Shown piece after piece: positions 16,990-24,506 of a DNA stretch of 44,547 bases. The translations under genes were made by a program, and so were the position numbers. The notes below the pieces were generated by a model, which did no database searches, had not been told where the DNA came from, and worked only from the letters and a program-made list of their open reading frames with translations. Every line of letters starts with the position of its first letter. Positions within the stretch are counted from its first letter, which is position 1. Origin of the DNA: Candidatus Latescibacterota bacterium (GTDB lineage Bacteria > Krumholzibacteriota > Krumholzibacteriia > LZORAL124-64-63); the NCBI GenBank assembly GCA_030658975.1, contig JAUSBL010000050.1, positions 1 to 44,547 on the forward strand. Direction: 5' to 3'.

Positions 16990-18132
16990 CTAGCGGCCGG
17001 CCGCGTCGGCGACGACGGTCCCGCCGTAGCCCGCCGCCGCCGCGTTCAGGGCCTCGATGCGCGAGCCGTGGCGCAGGCCGCCCTGCCCGGCCGTCACGAC
17101 GAAGGCGCCCTCCTCGACGCCGTCGAGCACCTCGACGAACTCCTCGTCGTAGAGGCCGGCGTTGATCTCCACCTTGCGCACCGTGTCGGCCTCGGCCACG
17201 AACAGGCTGCGCAGCCCGCCCTCCTCGACGAGGGCCGTCTTGGGCACCGCCAGGGCGTCGGTGTGGGTGTCGGTGGTGATGCGCACCTTGACGAAACCGC
17301 CGGCGCGCACCGGCGCGCCCCCCTCTTGCAGCAGCAGCGTCAGCCGCACCGTGCTGGTGGCGGGATCGACGACCGGCGCGATGCGCTCGACGACCGCCTC
17401 GAGGTCGGCCCCCTCGGTGTCTGGCGTGACCAGCACGCGCTGCCCCGCCGCGACCTTGCGCGCCACCGCCTCGGGCAGGTGGACGCGCACGCGCAGGGGC
17501 GAGAAGTCGGCCAGCGTGACCATCGCCTCCCCGGCGGCGACCTGCTGCCCCGCAACGACGCGGCGCTGCGTGATCTGGCCGGCGAAGGGCGCGCGCAGGC
17601 GCGTCTCCTCCAGGGCGATGCCGGCCAGGTCGCGCTCGGTCTCGGCCAGTTCGTAGGCGCCGCTCACGGCGTCGAACTCCTGGTCGCTGATCAGCTTCTG
17701 ATCCATCATGGCGCGGTTGCGCTCCAGCTGGCGGCGCTGGTCCTCGAGCTTCAACTCGGCCTGGCGCAGCTGCACCTTCTCGCGCTCGTTCTCCAGCTCG
17801 GCCAGCACGGCGCCCTGGGCGACCCAGTCGCCCTCCTCGGCGGACAGCGAGCTGACGCGGCCGCCGACCCGCGTGACGAGCTCCACCAGGCGGTCCGCCT
17901 CCACGGTCGAGGCCGATCGGTAGTAGGCCGCGATGGCGCGCCGCCCGGCGGCGGCCAGTTCCACGGGCACCGCCACGTCCCCGGGATCATCCGCCCCGGT
18001 CCGCGTGGAGTCGGCGCCGGCCACGGCCTGCTGCGCGCCGAAGGGCAGCTTCCCGCTGCGCCACAGGAACGTGCCCGCGACCGCGAGGATCACCAGGGCC
18101 GACAGGCCGATCACCATCCGCTTGCGCTTCAT
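16990..18132 (-). CDS. RND periplasmic adaptor (membrane fusion protein)
   Basis: The 380-residue protein has an N-terminal anchor helix (MVIGLSALVILAVAGTFLW) and a split biotinyl-lipoyl domain (GRVSSLSAEEGDWVAQGAVL and APFAGQITQRRVVAGQQVAAG). A helical hairpin at about 110-170 and beta-barrel and membrane-proximal domains follow. This is the HlyD/AcrA-type adaptor that links the inner-membrane permeases to an outer-membrane channel. The ATG at 18132 is chosen over an upstream in-frame start because it begins the basic leader MKRKR and is preceded by AAAGG. It is the first gene of the operon adaptor-RND-RND-EEP. No TolC-like gene is in the window. Confidence 0.92.
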   Translation of the reverse strand: MKRKRMVIGLSALVILAVAGTFLWRSGKLPFGAQQAVAGADSTRTGADDPGDVAVPVELAAAGRRAIAAYYRSASTVEADRLVELVTRVGGRVSSLSAEEGDWVAQGAVLAELENEREKVQLRQAELKLEDQRRQLERNRAMMDQKLISDQEFDAVSGAYELAETERDLAGIALEETRLRAPFAGQITQRRVVAGQQVAAGEAMVTLADFSPLRVRVHLPEAVARKVAAGQRVLVTPDTEGADLEAVVERIAPVVDPATSTVRLTLLLQEGGAPVRAGGFVKVRITTDTHTDALAVPKTALVEEGGLRSLFVAEADTVRKVEINAGLYDEEFVEVLDGVEEGAFVVTAGQGGLRHGSRIEALNAAAAGYGGTVVADAAGR

Positions 18133-18227
18133 CGCCGTGCCTTTCGTCGGGGAGCGCGGCCCGACCGGCCGCCCGTATCGGTCCAAGACGCACGCCGGCG
18201 CGGGACGGTTGCATGCCATCGCGCGGC

Positions 18228-18256
18228 TGGACGCAGATCGCCCGTTCCCCTATGGT
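18228..18256 (+). promoter_or_regulatory. Candidate promoter of the GT-C-like gene
   Basis: TGGACG (18228-18233) and TATGGT (18251-18256) are separated by exactly 17 bases, each with four of six matches to the sigma-70 consensus. They lie about 30 bases before the ATG at 18288, in the 155-base gap between the divergent efflux operon and this gene. No equally good pair was seen for the efflux operon. Confidence 0.35.
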
Positions 18257-18287
18257 TCCGGGGGCCCGACGATGAAAGGACTCCCCC

Positions 18288-19826
18288 ATGGCCAGGCCGC
18301 GCCTGCCCGTTCCGCTGCGCCCGCTCGATCTGCTGCCCGCCCTGGTCCTGCTCGCCGGGGCCGCCTGGCTGCTGGGCGGCGGACCGCACGCGCGCACCGG
18401 CTTCCCGCTGGACGACGCCTGGATCCACCGCGTCTACGCCCGCTCCTTCGCGCACCTGCAGGGCTTCGCCTACAACCCCGGCCAGCAGGAGACCGGCGCC
18501 ACGAGCCCGCTGTGGGCGATCGTCAGCGCGCCGGCCCACGCGCTGCAGTTCGCGGGCGACGACGCCGTCGTGCTGGCCGTCAAGGCGATCGGCCTGCTGG
18601 CGGCGCTGGCCGCCCTGTTCGCGCTGGCGGCGCTGACGCGGCGCTTGAGCGGTTCGCGCGCCGCGGGGATCGTCGCGGCCTGCGTGCTGGCGGCGGACCC
18701 GCGGCTGGCCTTCGCCGCCCTGTCGGGGATGGAGACGCCGCTGGCGCTCGCGCTGTGGCTGGGCGGCACGGCGGCGCTGGTCGCCGGTCGCCGCGCGGCG
18801 GGGCTGCTGCTGCTGGGGCTGGGCGTGACGGCGCGGCCCGAGATGGCGCTCGTGGCGGCGCTGACCGCCCTGCCGACGCTGGTGATGGGTTGGCTGGAAA
18901 GCGGCGGCCGGCGGCGGCTGGCGCGCGACGCCGGCGTGGCCCTGCTGCCGGCCGCGCTGTGGGCGCTCTTCTGCCTGTCCGCGACGGGACGGCCCCTGCC
19001 GGCCACCTTCTACGTGAAGTCCGTCGGCTTCGATCTGGGCTGGGACAGGTTGCGGCTGGCGTGGGACCTGCTCGCGCAGAACGGGCCGCTGACCGCCTCG
19101 ACGCTGCTGATCGGGGCCGCGGCCCTGGCCGTCCTGCTGCTGCGGCGGCGCGACCACGCGACAGACTCGGCGGGCCTCTCGCTGCTGCTGGCTCCGGTCG
19201 TCTACCTGCTGGCCGTGGTCGCGAGCCGGCAGATCGGCCTGTCCGGCTACTACTGGACGCGCTGGGCCGACCCGCCGGCCCTGGCCCTGACCGCGGCGGC
19301 GGGCGCGGGCTTCGGCGCCGCGATCGCGCGCACGGGCGGCCTGCTGCCCGACCGGCGCCGCACCCCGGGCCGCGTCCTGGGCAGCGTGCTGCTGTTCGCC
19401 TCGCTGGGCGGCTGCCTGGCCGGCTGCCTGGGCGCCTGGGGCGAGCGCCGCTCCCGCCTGGAATCCGACGGCGCGGCGATCGCGCGCATGAACGTCCAGC
19501 CCGCGTTGTGGCTGCGCAGCGCCACGCCCGCCGGCGCGGTCGTCGGCGTGAACGACGCCGGCGCGCTGCGCTACTTCTCGGACCGCCGCGTCCTGGACCT
19601 GATCGGCCTGAACCTGCACGACCGCGCCTTCGGCCGCGCCACGCTCAACGATCTCTACCAGCGGATGGACTGGATCGCCGTCTTCCCGGCGACGTGGTCG
19701 TCGACGAACCTGATGGACGGCTTCGAGGAGCGGCGTGTGTACACCATCCCGCTGGCCGAGTACACGGTGTGCGATTGCCCCAACCAGACGACGCTGGTCA
19801 TCGGCGAGAAGCGGCGGGCGCGCTAG
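18288..19826 (+). CDS. Polytopic GT-C-type glycosyltransferase-like membrane protein
   Basis: The 512-residue protein has about ten predicted membrane helices. An acidic motif near the start of the first extracytoplasmic loop (FPLDDAWIHRVYARSF, Asp42-Asp43) is followed by FAYNPGQQETGATSPLW. An acidic pair after TM1 is the catalytic signature of GT-C enzymes such as ArnT, PMT and related lipid-phosphate-sugar transferases. The soluble C-terminal part (about 395-512) contains NDAGALRYFSDRRVLDLIGL, common in this uncharacterised group. AAAGGA eight bases before the ATG supports the start. Its stop overlaps by four bases the stop of the convergent CDF gene. Donor and acceptor cannot be stated. 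Confidence 0.7.
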   Translation: MARPRLPVPLRPLDLLPALVLLAGAAWLLGGGPHARTGFPLDDAWIHRVYARSFAHLQGFAYNPGQQETGATSPLWAIVSAPAHALQFAGDDAVVLAVKAIGLLAALAALFALAALTRRLSGSRAAGIVAACVLAADPRLAFAALSGMETPLALALWLGGTAALVAGRRAAGLLLLGLGVTARPEMALVAALTALPTLVMGWLESGGRRRLARDAGVALLPAALWALFCLSATGRPLPATFYVKSVGFDLGWDRLRLAWDLLAQNGPLTASTLLIGAAALAVLLLRRRDHATDSAGLSLLLAPVVYLLAVVASRQIGLSGYYWTRWADPPALALTAAAGAGFGAAIARTGGLLPDRRRTPGRVLGSVLLFASLGGCLAGCLGAWGERRSRLESDGAAIARMNVQPALWLRSATPAGAVVGVNDAGALRYFSDRRVLDLIGLNLHDRAFGRATLNDLYQRMDWIAVFPATWSSTNLMDGFEERRVYTIPLAEYTVCDCPNQTTLVIGEKRRAR

Positions 19827-21259
19827 AGAGGTTGCCCCGTCCGGCCCTCCGGCTCCACGTGGATGAGCACCTGGCCGATCCCCGCCACCTGCGAGCGCAG
19901 GCAGACCTCGGCCGCGTGCGCCAGCTGGTGGGCCTCGCCCACCGTCAGGTGCGGGTCGGCCCGGCAGGTCAGCACGGCATCGATACCGCCGGGCCCCGCG
20001 TGGAGGCGGTCGACGCGGCAGCGCCCGGGGCCGAAGACCCCGGCGGCCGCCGCGCCGATCCGCGCCGCGAGGTCGGACTCCGCGGCGGCGGTCAGGGACG
20101 CGGGCTCGTCCACCGGGACCGCGAACGGCTCCAGGTGGCTGCGGATGTCCTGGACGTGGGGCAGCTCGGCGCGCACGGCCGCCTCGAAGCGGTCGACCGC
20201 GGCGTGGGCCTCGGCCAGGGTGTGGTGCTCGGGCATCTCGACGTGCAGGTCCAGGTAGTAGCGGCCGCGCACCTCGTGGGAGTGCACTCCGTGCGTGCGC
20301 AGGCCGAGCCGCGCGGCCACGGCCGACACGGTGCGCGGCAGGCTCTCGTCGCGGTTCTTCACGGGATCGACGTGGACCACCACGTCGCAGCGCGGCGCCA
20401 CGGTCCGCACCCGCTCCTCGACCGCGACGGCGACGGCGTGCGCCTCCTCGAGCGAGGCGCTGCGCGCGACGTCCACGGTCAGGTCGACGAAGGTCGCGGC
20501 CCCGCTCACGCGCACGCGCACCGGCCCGACCGACTGTACGCCCGGCACGTCCGCGACCGCGGCGGCGACCGCAGTCGTCAACCCCGGCGGCGCCTCGTCC
20601 AGCAGGGCCGCCACGGCGCGCCGGCCCAGCCGCACGCTGACCCCGACCACGATGACCGCCACGCCCAGCGCCGCCACGGCGTCGGCCTGCGCCAGCCAGC
20701 CCCACTCGGGACCCAGGCGTCCGCCGAGCCATACCAGGCCCAGGCCGACGAGCACCACGGACGAGCTCCACACGTCGGTCGCGAAGTGCAGCGCGTCGGC
20801 CTCGAGCGCCTGGCTGCCGTGCTTGCGGGCCACGCGGTTCAGCATGCGCGAGCGGTTCACGTCCACGACGATCGACAACAGCATCACGCCGAAGGCCCAC
20901 CAGGAAGCCTCGATCTCCACCTTCGTGTGGAACAGCCGCTGCACGGCCTCGTGGACGATCCAGACGCAGGTCCCCATCAGCAGCAGGGTCTCGAACAGGG
21001 CGGCGAGGTTCTCGACCTTGCCGTGCCCGTAGTGGTGTTCGCGGTCGGCGGGCCGGTCCGAAACGCGCACCGCGAAGAAGGTCACCACCGCGGCCACGAG
21101 GTCCAGGGCCGAGTGCAGGGCCTCGGCGAGGATGCCGAGGCTGCCGGTCATCAGGCCGACGACGAGCTTCAGACCGGTGAGCGCCACCGCCGCGGCCACC
21201 GACTTGCCGGCGGCGTCCGTTTTCTCGCGGACCGCCTCGTCCCCGACGCGCGTCTCCAT
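19823..21259 (-). CDS. CDF-family cation exporter with three C-terminal dimerisation-type domains
   Basis: The 478-residue protein has the six-helix CDF domain at 20-225. Metal-site motifs are His49-x3-Asp53 (ALHSALD) and His158-x3-Asp162 (DALHFATD), the pattern usually linked to zinc, plus HYGHGKVENLAAL between TM2 and TM3. It would export divalent metal from cytoplasm to periplasm by proton antiport. The usual single C-terminal dimerisation domain appears here as three similar units at about 225-300, 305-378 and 390-472. Each has a V-D-L/L-D-L/A-V-L strand, an E/G-E-A-H helix start and a final H-V/H-L-x-P. The ATG at 21259 with GAGGAGGAG just before it is the clear start. It lies 23 bases after the photolyase gene. 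Confidence 0.9.
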   Translation of the reverse strand: METRVGDEAVREKTDAAGKSVAAAVALTGLKLVVGLMTGSLGILAEALHSALDLVAAVVTFFAVRVSDRPADREHHYGHGKVENLAALFETLLLMGTCVWIVHEAVQRLFHTKVEIEASWWAFGVMLLSIVVDVNRSRMLNRVARKHGSQALEADALHFATDVWSSSVVLVGLGLVWLGGRLGPEWGWLAQADAVAALGVAVIVVGVSVRLGRRAVAALLDEAPPGLTTAVAAAVADVPGVQSVGPVRVRVSGAATFVDLTVDVARSASLEEAHAVAVAVEERVRTVAPRCDVVVHVDPVKNRDESLPRTVSAVAARLGLRTHGVHSHEVRGRYYLDLHVEMPEHHTLAEAHAAVDRFEAAVRAELPHVQDIRSHLEPFAVPVDEPASLTAAAESDLAARIGAAAAGVFGPGRCRVDRLHAGPGGIDAVLTCRADPHLTVGEAHQLAHAAEVCLRSQVAGIGQVLIHVEPEGRTGQPL

Positions 21260-21282
21260 GGCTCCTCCTCGCCTGCGTCGCC

Positions 21283-22704
21283 TCAATTCAGCCCGCGGAA
21301 CGCTGCCATGACGCGGTGCCGGGCCAGGGCGTGGTCGACGATCGGATCCGGGTAGCCGCAGTGCCGGCGGACGGCGGGCGGCGGGTCGTGGACGTCTCGG
21401 GCGCCCACGGCGGCCAGCTCCGGCACCCAGCGGCGCACGTACACCCCGTCGGGATCGTGGCGGCGCCCCTGGATCGCGGGGTTGAACACGCGGAAATAAG
21501 GCGAGGCGTCGGTGCCCGTCGAAGCGCACCACTGCCAGCCGCCGTTGTTGCTGGCCAGGTCGACGTCGACCAGCGATTGCGCGAACCACCGCTCGCCCTC
21601 GCGCCAGTCGTGCAGCAGGTGCTTGGTCAGGAACATCGCCGTGATCATGCGCAGGCGGTTGTGCATCCAGCCTTCGGCTGCGAGCTGCCGCATGCCGGCG
21701 TCGACGTAGGGGTAGCCCGTGCGTCCCTGCTGCCAGGCCGCCAGCTCTTCGTCGTCGTAGCGCCACGCCAACCGTTCGGTCGCGACCTTGAAGGCGCGGC
21801 CGCGGCCGACGCGGGGGTAGCCCGCCAGGACGTGACGGTAGAACTCGCGCCAGACCAGCTCCTTCACCCAAACGGCCGATCCCATGCCCAGCGTGTCCAG
21901 CACGCCGCCGTCGCGCTTCAGGACCGCAGCCAGGCACTGCCGCGCCGAGATCGCGCCCACCGCCAGGTACGGCGACATCTCGCTGGTGCCGCCGGCGAGG
22001 TCGGCCTGGTTGCGCCGCTCATGGTAGGCGTCGATCGGGCCCGCGAGGAAGGCGTCCAGCCGCCGCCGCGCCGCAAGCTCGCCCGCCGGCCAGCGCGGCG
22101 CGGGCACGTCGGGCCCGGCGAACGCGCCCCAGTCCTGTGGTCCGGGCTCGGACTCCACGGCGCGCGCCGGGCGGCGTCGCGGCGCGGGTGCCGGTCCGGG
22201 CACGCCCGACTTGAGCAGGCACGCGCGCCAGTTGTTCCAGAAAGGCGTGAACACGGTGTAGGCGCCGCCCTGGCGGGTGGCGAGCGAGGACGGGGGCAGC
22301 ACGGTCTGGTCGTCGTGGAGGTGCCAGGCGAGGTCGGCGTCGGCGCAGGCCTGCGCGGCGGCGAGGTCGCGCTGCCGTTCGTTCCACTCGGGTTCCGCGT
22401 TGCAGAAGACGGCGTCGCAGCCCGCGTGGCGTGCGGCTGCGACCACGGCCGCGGGCGCCTCGTCGAAGTCGCCGACGGCGCGCACCAGCAGGGGGATGTC
22501 CAGCGCCGCAAGGTCGGCGCCCAGCTGCGCCAGGTTGCGGCGCGCGAATTCCACGCGCGGCCGGCCCCAGTCGTGCTCGCGCCACTGGTCGGCGCAGACC
22601 AGGAACAGGGCCGTGACCGGCCCCTCCGCGGCGGCGCAGGCGGTGTGCAGGGCGGAATTGTCGGTGGTCCGCAGATCGCTGCGGAACCAGATCAGGGGGC
22701 GCAT
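21283..22704 (-). CDS. phr: Deoxyribodipyrimidine photolyase (CPD photolyase, class I-like)
   Basis: The 473-residue protein has the N-terminal antenna-chromophore Rossmann domain (LIWFRSDLRTTDNSAL) with EPEWNERQRD, matching the antenna-pocket Asn-Glu. The FAD-binding helical domain has SEMSPYLAVGAISARQCL, WVKELVWREFYRHVLAGYP, PYVDAGMRQLAAEGWMHNRL and WREGERWFAQSLVDVDLASN. It repairs UV-induced cyclobutane dimers with blue light. All flavin-contact motifs are present, so it appears functional. It sits 30 bases downstream of the glycosyltransferase gene and 23 bases upstream of the CDF gene on the same strand. This order gives no obvious metabolic link. Confidence 0.93.
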   Translation of the reverse strand: MRPLIWFRSDLRTTDNSALHTACAAAEGPVTALFLVCADQWREHDWGRPRVEFARRNLAQLGADLAALDIPLLVRAVGDFDEAPAAVVAAARHAGCDAVFCNAEPEWNERQRDLAAAQACADADLAWHLHDDQTVLPPSSLATRQGGAYTVFTPFWNNWRACLLKSGVPGPAPAPRRRPARAVESEPGPQDWGAFAGPDVPAPRWPAGELAARRRLDAFLAGPIDAYHERRNQADLAGGTSEMSPYLAVGAISARQCLAAVLKRDGGVLDTLGMGSAVWVKELVWREFYRHVLAGYPRVGRGRAFKVATERLAWRYDDEELAAWQQGRTGYPYVDAGMRQLAAEGWMHNRLRMITAMFLTKHLLHDWREGERWFAQSLVDVDLASNNGGWQWCASTGTDASPYFRVFNPAIQGRRHDPDGVYVRRWVPELAAVGARDVHDPPPAVRRHCGYPDPIVDHALARHRVMAAFRGLN

Positions 22705-22734
22705 CGCAACGGCCTCCTCGTGGAATCGCCGGGT

Positions 22735-23973
22735 TCAGACACGGCCGGCGCCGCCGATCAATCGCTGCCAGACCGCGTCGAGGTCGTCGCCCAGCCTGCT
22801 CCAGGCGTGGTGTTCCTCGACGTACCGCCTCCCACTGCGGATATAGCGTTCGCGACGCGCCCCGTCCAGCAGCAGATCGCGGACCGCCGCCGCGAACGGC
22901 GCGCCCGGCGCCGCGAGATCGAGGTGGACCCCGTCCCGGACGGCGAGCCCCTCGGCGCCGACCGGCGTCGACACCACGGGGCGCCCCATGGCGAACGCTT
23001 CGAGGATCTTGAGCCGGCTGCCGCTGCCCACCCGCAGCGGCACGACCACCAGGTCGGCCTGCTCGAAGTAGGGGGTCATCGACGGCACGTCGGCATGGCA
23101 TTCCACGTCCGTCGTCTTCGCGCACAGGTCGTGCAACCACCGCGGCGGGCCCTTGCCGACCAGCAGGCAGCGCACCCCCGGACACGCGAGCCGCAGTTCG
23201 GGCATCACCTCGGCGACCAGGTGCTGCGCGGCATCCTGGCCGGGCCGCCAGTTCAGGGAGCCCGGGAACAGGATCACGGGCGCGCCCCCGCGGCGGGGCG
23301 GAAGCACCGGCTCGTCCAGGCAGGCGCCGTTGGCGATGACGTCGATGGGGCCGTCCCGGTAGCCCCGGCGCATGCTGTCGCGGTCCGCATCGCTCACGCA
23401 GACGACGTGGTCGAAGCGCGGCAGGACGCCGCGCTCGAAAGCGGCCATCTTCGCGGCCTGGCTGGAGAACACCAGCCGGCGCACGCGGCCCGACACCGCC
23501 GCCAGACGCTGCCAGATGACGGATTCGACGTTGTGCGCATCCAGGACGGCCGGCACGCCGCAGCCGAAGGGGACTGCCCAGCTCATCTGGGTGATCTCGC
23601 AGTGGATCAGGTCGTAGCTGCGGTCTGCGAGCTGACGGGACACCGCGTCCAGGAAGGCCCGGCTCCGGTAGGCGGCGACGCTGGCCGGCTCCCGCCGGCC
23701 GAGCACCTTCAGCGCCGTGAGCGTCTGCATCGCCCCCTTCTTGTAGACCCGGGGGCGACGGACGGTCACCACCTCGACGCCGAGCGGCTCGTAGAAATCC
23801 CGCGCCTCCCGTTCCTCGGCGTCGTCGCCGACGAAGGCGAGGTAGGTCACGCGGTACCGCGGAAAGCGCCCGCGCAGCAGGTGCAGCGTCCGCTGCCGCT
23901 TGCCGGTATCGGGGCGGACGGCGAATTCCTCGTCGATGACCAGGACCCGGGGGGGTCGATTGTCCGAAATCAT
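22735..23973 (-). CDS. GT4-like glycosyltransferase (group 1)
   Basis: The 412-residue protein has two Rossmann-like halves of the GT-B fold. The N-terminal half has VLVIDEEFAVRPDTGKRQR, a phosphate-loop-like start, and VPAVLDAHNVESVIWQR. The C-terminal half has VILFPGSLNWRPGQDAA, CLLVGKGP, HADVPSMTPYFEQADLVVVP and the retaining-enzyme E-x7-E region GSGSRLKILEAFAMGRPVVS. It probably adds a sugar from a nucleotide donor to a surface glycan on the cytoplasmic side. An in-frame ATG at 23994 exists, but the ATG at 23973 has GGGAG at a good distance and is preferred. It heads the run GT4, photolyase, CDF. Confidence 0.88.
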   Translation of the reverse strand: MISDNRPPRVLVIDEEFAVRPDTGKRQRTLHLLRGRFPRYRVTYLAFVGDDAEEREARDFYEPLGVEVVTVRRPRVYKKGAMQTLTALKVLGRREPASVAAYRSRAFLDAVSRQLADRSYDLIHCEITQMSWAVPFGCGVPAVLDAHNVESVIWQRLAAVSGRVRRLVFSSQAAKMAAFERGVLPRFDHVVCVSDADRDSMRRGYRDGPIDVIANGACLDEPVLPPRRGGAPVILFPGSLNWRPGQDAAQHLVAEVMPELRLACPGVRCLLVGKGPPRWLHDLCAKTTDVECHADVPSMTPYFEQADLVVVPLRVGSGSRLKILEAFAMGRPVVSTPVGAEGLAVRDGVHLDLAAPGAPFAAAVRDLLLDGARRERYIRSGRRYVEEHHAWSRLGDDLDAVWQRLIGGAGRV

Positions 23974-24078
23974 TGCGCGCTCCCTTGACTCCATGGCCGG
24001 CGACTGGCAACCACCATGATACTATCCCGATCATCCCCCGTCCCGCCCAATGAAACGCCGGCGGCCGGCCGGGGCAGG

Positions 24079-24107
24079 GTGACAGACGCCCTGCGCGGCG
24101 TTAGATT
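24079..24107 (+). promoter_or_regulatory. Promoter of the cupin/NTPase operon
   Basis: GTGACA (24079-24084, five of six matches to the -35 consensus) and TAGATT (24102-24107, four of six) are separated by exactly 17 bases. Transcription would start near 24114, leaving a leader of about 30 bases that includes GGGAG before the TTG start. This is the best-spaced sigma-70-like promoter seen in the window. Confidence 0.5.
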
Positions 24108-24145
24108 CCCCGGGAGTCGAGAGACCCCGAACCGGGAGCCCCGCT

Positions 24146-24493
24146 TTGAAGATCAAGAAACTGGCCGACGTCCCGCTCGAGACCGTGACCATGGACGGCG
24201 TGCTCGGCGCCGCCAAGCAGCTCGTCATGGGCTCCAGCGACGGCGTGCCCAACTTCTCGCTGCGCGTGTTCACCGTGGAGAAGGGCGGCCACACGCCCTG
24301 CCACAGCCACCCCTCGGAACACCTGAACTACGTCATCAGCGGGCGCGGCGAGCTGCGCGACGCCGCCGGCCAGGCCCACGCGCTGGCGCCCGGCGACTTC
24401 GCCTTCGTCTCCCCGCACGAGACGCACCAGTTCCGCAACGCGGGCGACGAGCCCTTCGTCTTCGTCTGCGCCGTGCCCCGGCAGTACGAGTGA
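24146..24493 (+). CDS. Small cupin-domain protein
   Basis: The 115-residue single-domain cupin has motif 1 GHTPCHSHPSEHLNYVISG and motif 2 APGDFAFVSPHETHQFRN. Together they supply the usual His-His-Glu-His metal ligands (H-S-H-x4-H with a second-motif His). The fold serves many roles (dioxygenase, isomerase, sensor), and this stand-alone form has no assignable substrate. The start is TTG at 24146, with GGGAG eight bases upstream, and the protein begins MKIKKLADVPLE. Its stop is 13 bases before the NTPase-membrane fusion gene, so the two are probably co-transcribed. Confidence 0.85.
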   Translation: MKIKKLADVPLETVTMDGVLGAAKQLVMGSSDGVPNFSLRVFTVEKGGHTPCHSHPSEHLNYVISGRGELRDAAGQAHALAPGDFAFVSPHETHQFRNAGDEPFVFVCAVPRQYE

Positions 24494-24506
24494 CGGCGGT
24501 CGCGGC

